Below the pieces are notes generated by a model that ran no database searches, was not told the origin of the DNA, and saw only the letters and a program-made list of their open reading frames with translations. 64,000 nt of DNA. Origin: DATHTC01 sp963746805. GTDB lineage: Bacteria; Actinomycetota; Thermoleophilia; Gaiellales; Gaiellaceae. The DNA lies in contig CAVVCQ010000006.1 of the NCBI GenBank assembly GCA_963746805.1, positions 62,001 through 126,000 on the forward strand, written 5' to 3'. How positions within the stretch are numbered: the stretch's first letter is position 1; each line of letters starts with the position of its first letter. Made by a program: the position numbers and the translations under genes. Positions 62,870 through 64,000 of the stretch are shown one piece after another.

Positions 62870-62930
62870 AGCCTCCCCTTCTCCGTCGCGTGCACGGGCG
62901 GGGCTGAGCATAACGGCCCGCTCGAGCGCG

Positions 62931-63788
62931 TCAGCGGCGTACGGGCTGCGTCCCGCTCCAGGACTCGAGGTACCCCGGCCCCGCCTGGTTGATCGTCAGG
63001 AAGGTGCGGTAGGTGCCCCGCGTGCGCGGGATCTTGAAGAGCTTCCCCGAGTTGCGCCCGAGCGCATACCGCTGGATGCTCACCCACTGGCCGAACTGGT
63101 TGCGGCGCTGCACGTACACCCAGTGGCCGGCGTAGCTGCGGTCGGCGGCGACACGGGTGAGGAACCAGCCGCGCTTGCCCGGAAGCAGCGTCACGCGCGG
63201 ACGCACCTGCACCGTCACCGGCTGGCTGTTCGCGCCGCGGAACTGCGCCGTGTAGGTCGTGAGGATCGTCGGGTGCAGCTGGAACTCGAACACGCCGTCG
63301 GCCACGGTCTGGACGACGCCGAGCTGCACGGGGGAGGCGACGCCGAAGGCCTGTGCGAACAGCGTCACGGACTCGCCCGGGCGGCCGCTGTTCACCGCCC
63401 CCGAGAGCTTCATCTCGCCGGCGCCCCAGATCATGATCGGGTTGTTGATCGCGAGCGTCAGGGCCGGCGGCAGTCCGCGCACGACGACGGTGCCCCGCTC
63501 GGCCGGCTCGAGCGCATCGCGGTAGCGGTACTGGCCCGAAGCGCGGAACGTGAAGGTGTAGCGCTGGCCCGGCCGCAGCGTCGGCGACGCGAACGCGCCG
63601 GTGTCGGACACGACCTGGTGGTTGACCGTGTCGCGGTTGACCCAGGTGACCGAGTCGTTCTGTGTCACGGTCACGCCTGCCGGCGCGAACCCGGCCCGGC
63701 GGATCTCGACGGTCGCCGTCGCCGCCGAGGCGGGAGCCGGGAATGCGACCACCGTGCCGACCGCGAGAGCGAACAGCATCCTGCGCAT
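62931..63788 (-). CDS. Secreted cupredoxin-like protein with lost copper ligands
   Basis: A 285-aa exported protein (signal peptide MRRMLFALAVGTVVAFPAPA). Residues 22-105 show the cupredoxin beta-sandwich: EIRRAGFAPAGVTVTQNDSV, WVNRDTVNHQVVSDTGAFAS, and YRYRDALEPAERGTVVV. The first copper His is present in VNHQVV, but the usual YxCxxHxxM region is replaced by YRYRDALEPAER, so a type 1 site cannot form. Two further Ig-like or PKD-like beta domains follow, ending YLESWSGTQPVRR. Probable structural or binding protein of the cell surface. Confidence 0.82.
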   Translation of the reverse strand: MRRMLFALAVGTVVAFPAPASAATATVEIRRAGFAPAGVTVTQNDSVTWVNRDTVNHQVVSDTGAFASPTLRPGQRYTFTFRASGQYRYRDALEPAERGTVVVRGLPPALTLAINNPIMIWGAGEMKLSGAVNSGRPGESVTLFAQAFGVASPVQLGVVQTVADGVFEFQLHPTILTTYTAQFRGANSQPVTVQVRPRVTLLPGKRGWFLTRVAADRSYAGHWVYVQRRNQFGQWVSIQRYALGRNSGKLFKIPRTRGTYRTFLTINQAGPGYLESWSGTQPVRR

Positions 63789-63882
63789 GGGCGGAGCATG
63801 CCCGGTGCGGCGGCATTCGACGCCACTTCGAAACACGATTTACGAAGGCCTTGCAAACGCCGTGGGTGGTATAGCTGGCTCC

Positions 63883-64000
63883 ATGCGGGCCCTCGTGACC
63901 GGCGGCACCGGCAGGCTGGGGACGGCGATCGCCGCGCGGCTCGGTCGGGAGGGGGCCGCCGTGGTCGCGGCCGGACGGGCCGACGGCGACCTCTCGCGGG
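63883..64000 (+). CDS. SDR-family oxidoreductase (N-terminal fragment)
   Basis: The ATG at 63883 opens a frame to the window end: MRALVTGGTGRLGTAIAARL and on to VVAAGRADGDLSR. TGGTGRLG is the SDR Rossmann TGxxxGxG cofactor motif, and the second-strand GRADGD matches the NADP-preferring pattern. The catalytic YxxxK is beyond the window. It is divergent from the cupredoxin-like gene by 94 bp. Confidence 0.8.
   Translation, partial: MRALVTGGTGRLGTAIAARLGREGAAVVAAGRADGDLSR

Overview
The window is very GC-rich DNA with dense, short-spaced genes, heavy G/C third-position use and many GTG/TTG starts. Gene content (a SigA-type sigma factor, LigB-type ATP-dependent DNA ligase, NarL-type two-component pair, FTR1/EfeO iron uptake, FolE2, PxKF- and LVIVD-type secreted proteins) points to a high-GC Actinomycetota. 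Class Thermoleophilia seems likely from family resemblance, but this is inference. I see no rRNA, tRNA, CRISPR array, phage module or transposase gene. About twenty apparent single-base frameshifts interrupt otherwise well conserved genes. I read these mainly as sequencing or assembly indels rather than true pseudogenes, so frameshifted loci are annotated as one gene with approximate break points.

Region by region. 1-7 kb: a divergent DapB, then a TetR-controlled cluster of two paralogous alpha/beta hydrolases (the second fused to a GT-B glycosyltransferase) and a methanethiol oxidase/SBP56; then a YcaQ/AlkX-like DNA glycosylase. 7-13 kb: secreted M14 peptidase, a tiny YD-repeat protein, TPR-LuxR regulator, methyltransferase. 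13-17 kb: EfeO-EfeU iron importer behind a promoter with an iron-box-like palindrome. 17-25.7 kb: TfoX_N protein, AI-2E permease, holin-like membrane protein, CYTH-like-Ppx/GppA fusion, EamA exporter, HD-GYP-LuxR regulator, MMPL transporter. 25.8-28.6 kb: secreted SGNH hydrolase and lipoprotein. 28.6-35.4 kb: a tightly coupled minus-strand operon: aconitase, MetE-like methyltransferase, citryl-CoA-lyase-like protein, PaaK-like ligase, VOC dioxygenase, GST, PhnB-like protein. 35.4-39.8 kb: citramalate synthase apparently continuous with a YrdC/Sua5-like region, and LigB. 39.8-48.7 kb: LVIVD/DUF305 divergent pair around a strong palindrome, iminopeptidase and MOSC genes split by a MITE-like insertion, metzincin protease, aquaporin, zinc ribbon. 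49-53 kb: rpoD, asparaginase, Fpg-type glycosylase, phytase-like esterase. 53-58.5 kb: sensor kinase/response regulator divergent from a MacB/FtsX-like ABC exporter with two tandem operator-like sites between them. 59-64 kb: cupin, winged-helix protein, short kinase, FolE2, SOD-PlsY, degenerate cupredoxin, start of an SDR gene.

The most unusual non-coding signals are: (1) a roughly 375-nt multi-hairpin element present twice, each copy starting a few nucleotides after a stop codon and in the same orientation relative to the upstream gene (after rpoD and after the ABC permease); (2) a 159-bp element with terminal inverted repeats and a CTAG duplication that sits exactly between the stop and start codons of two formerly overlapping genes; and (3) palindromes at the tetR start codon, the efeO promoter, the LVIVD/DUF305 gap and the kinase/ABC gap.
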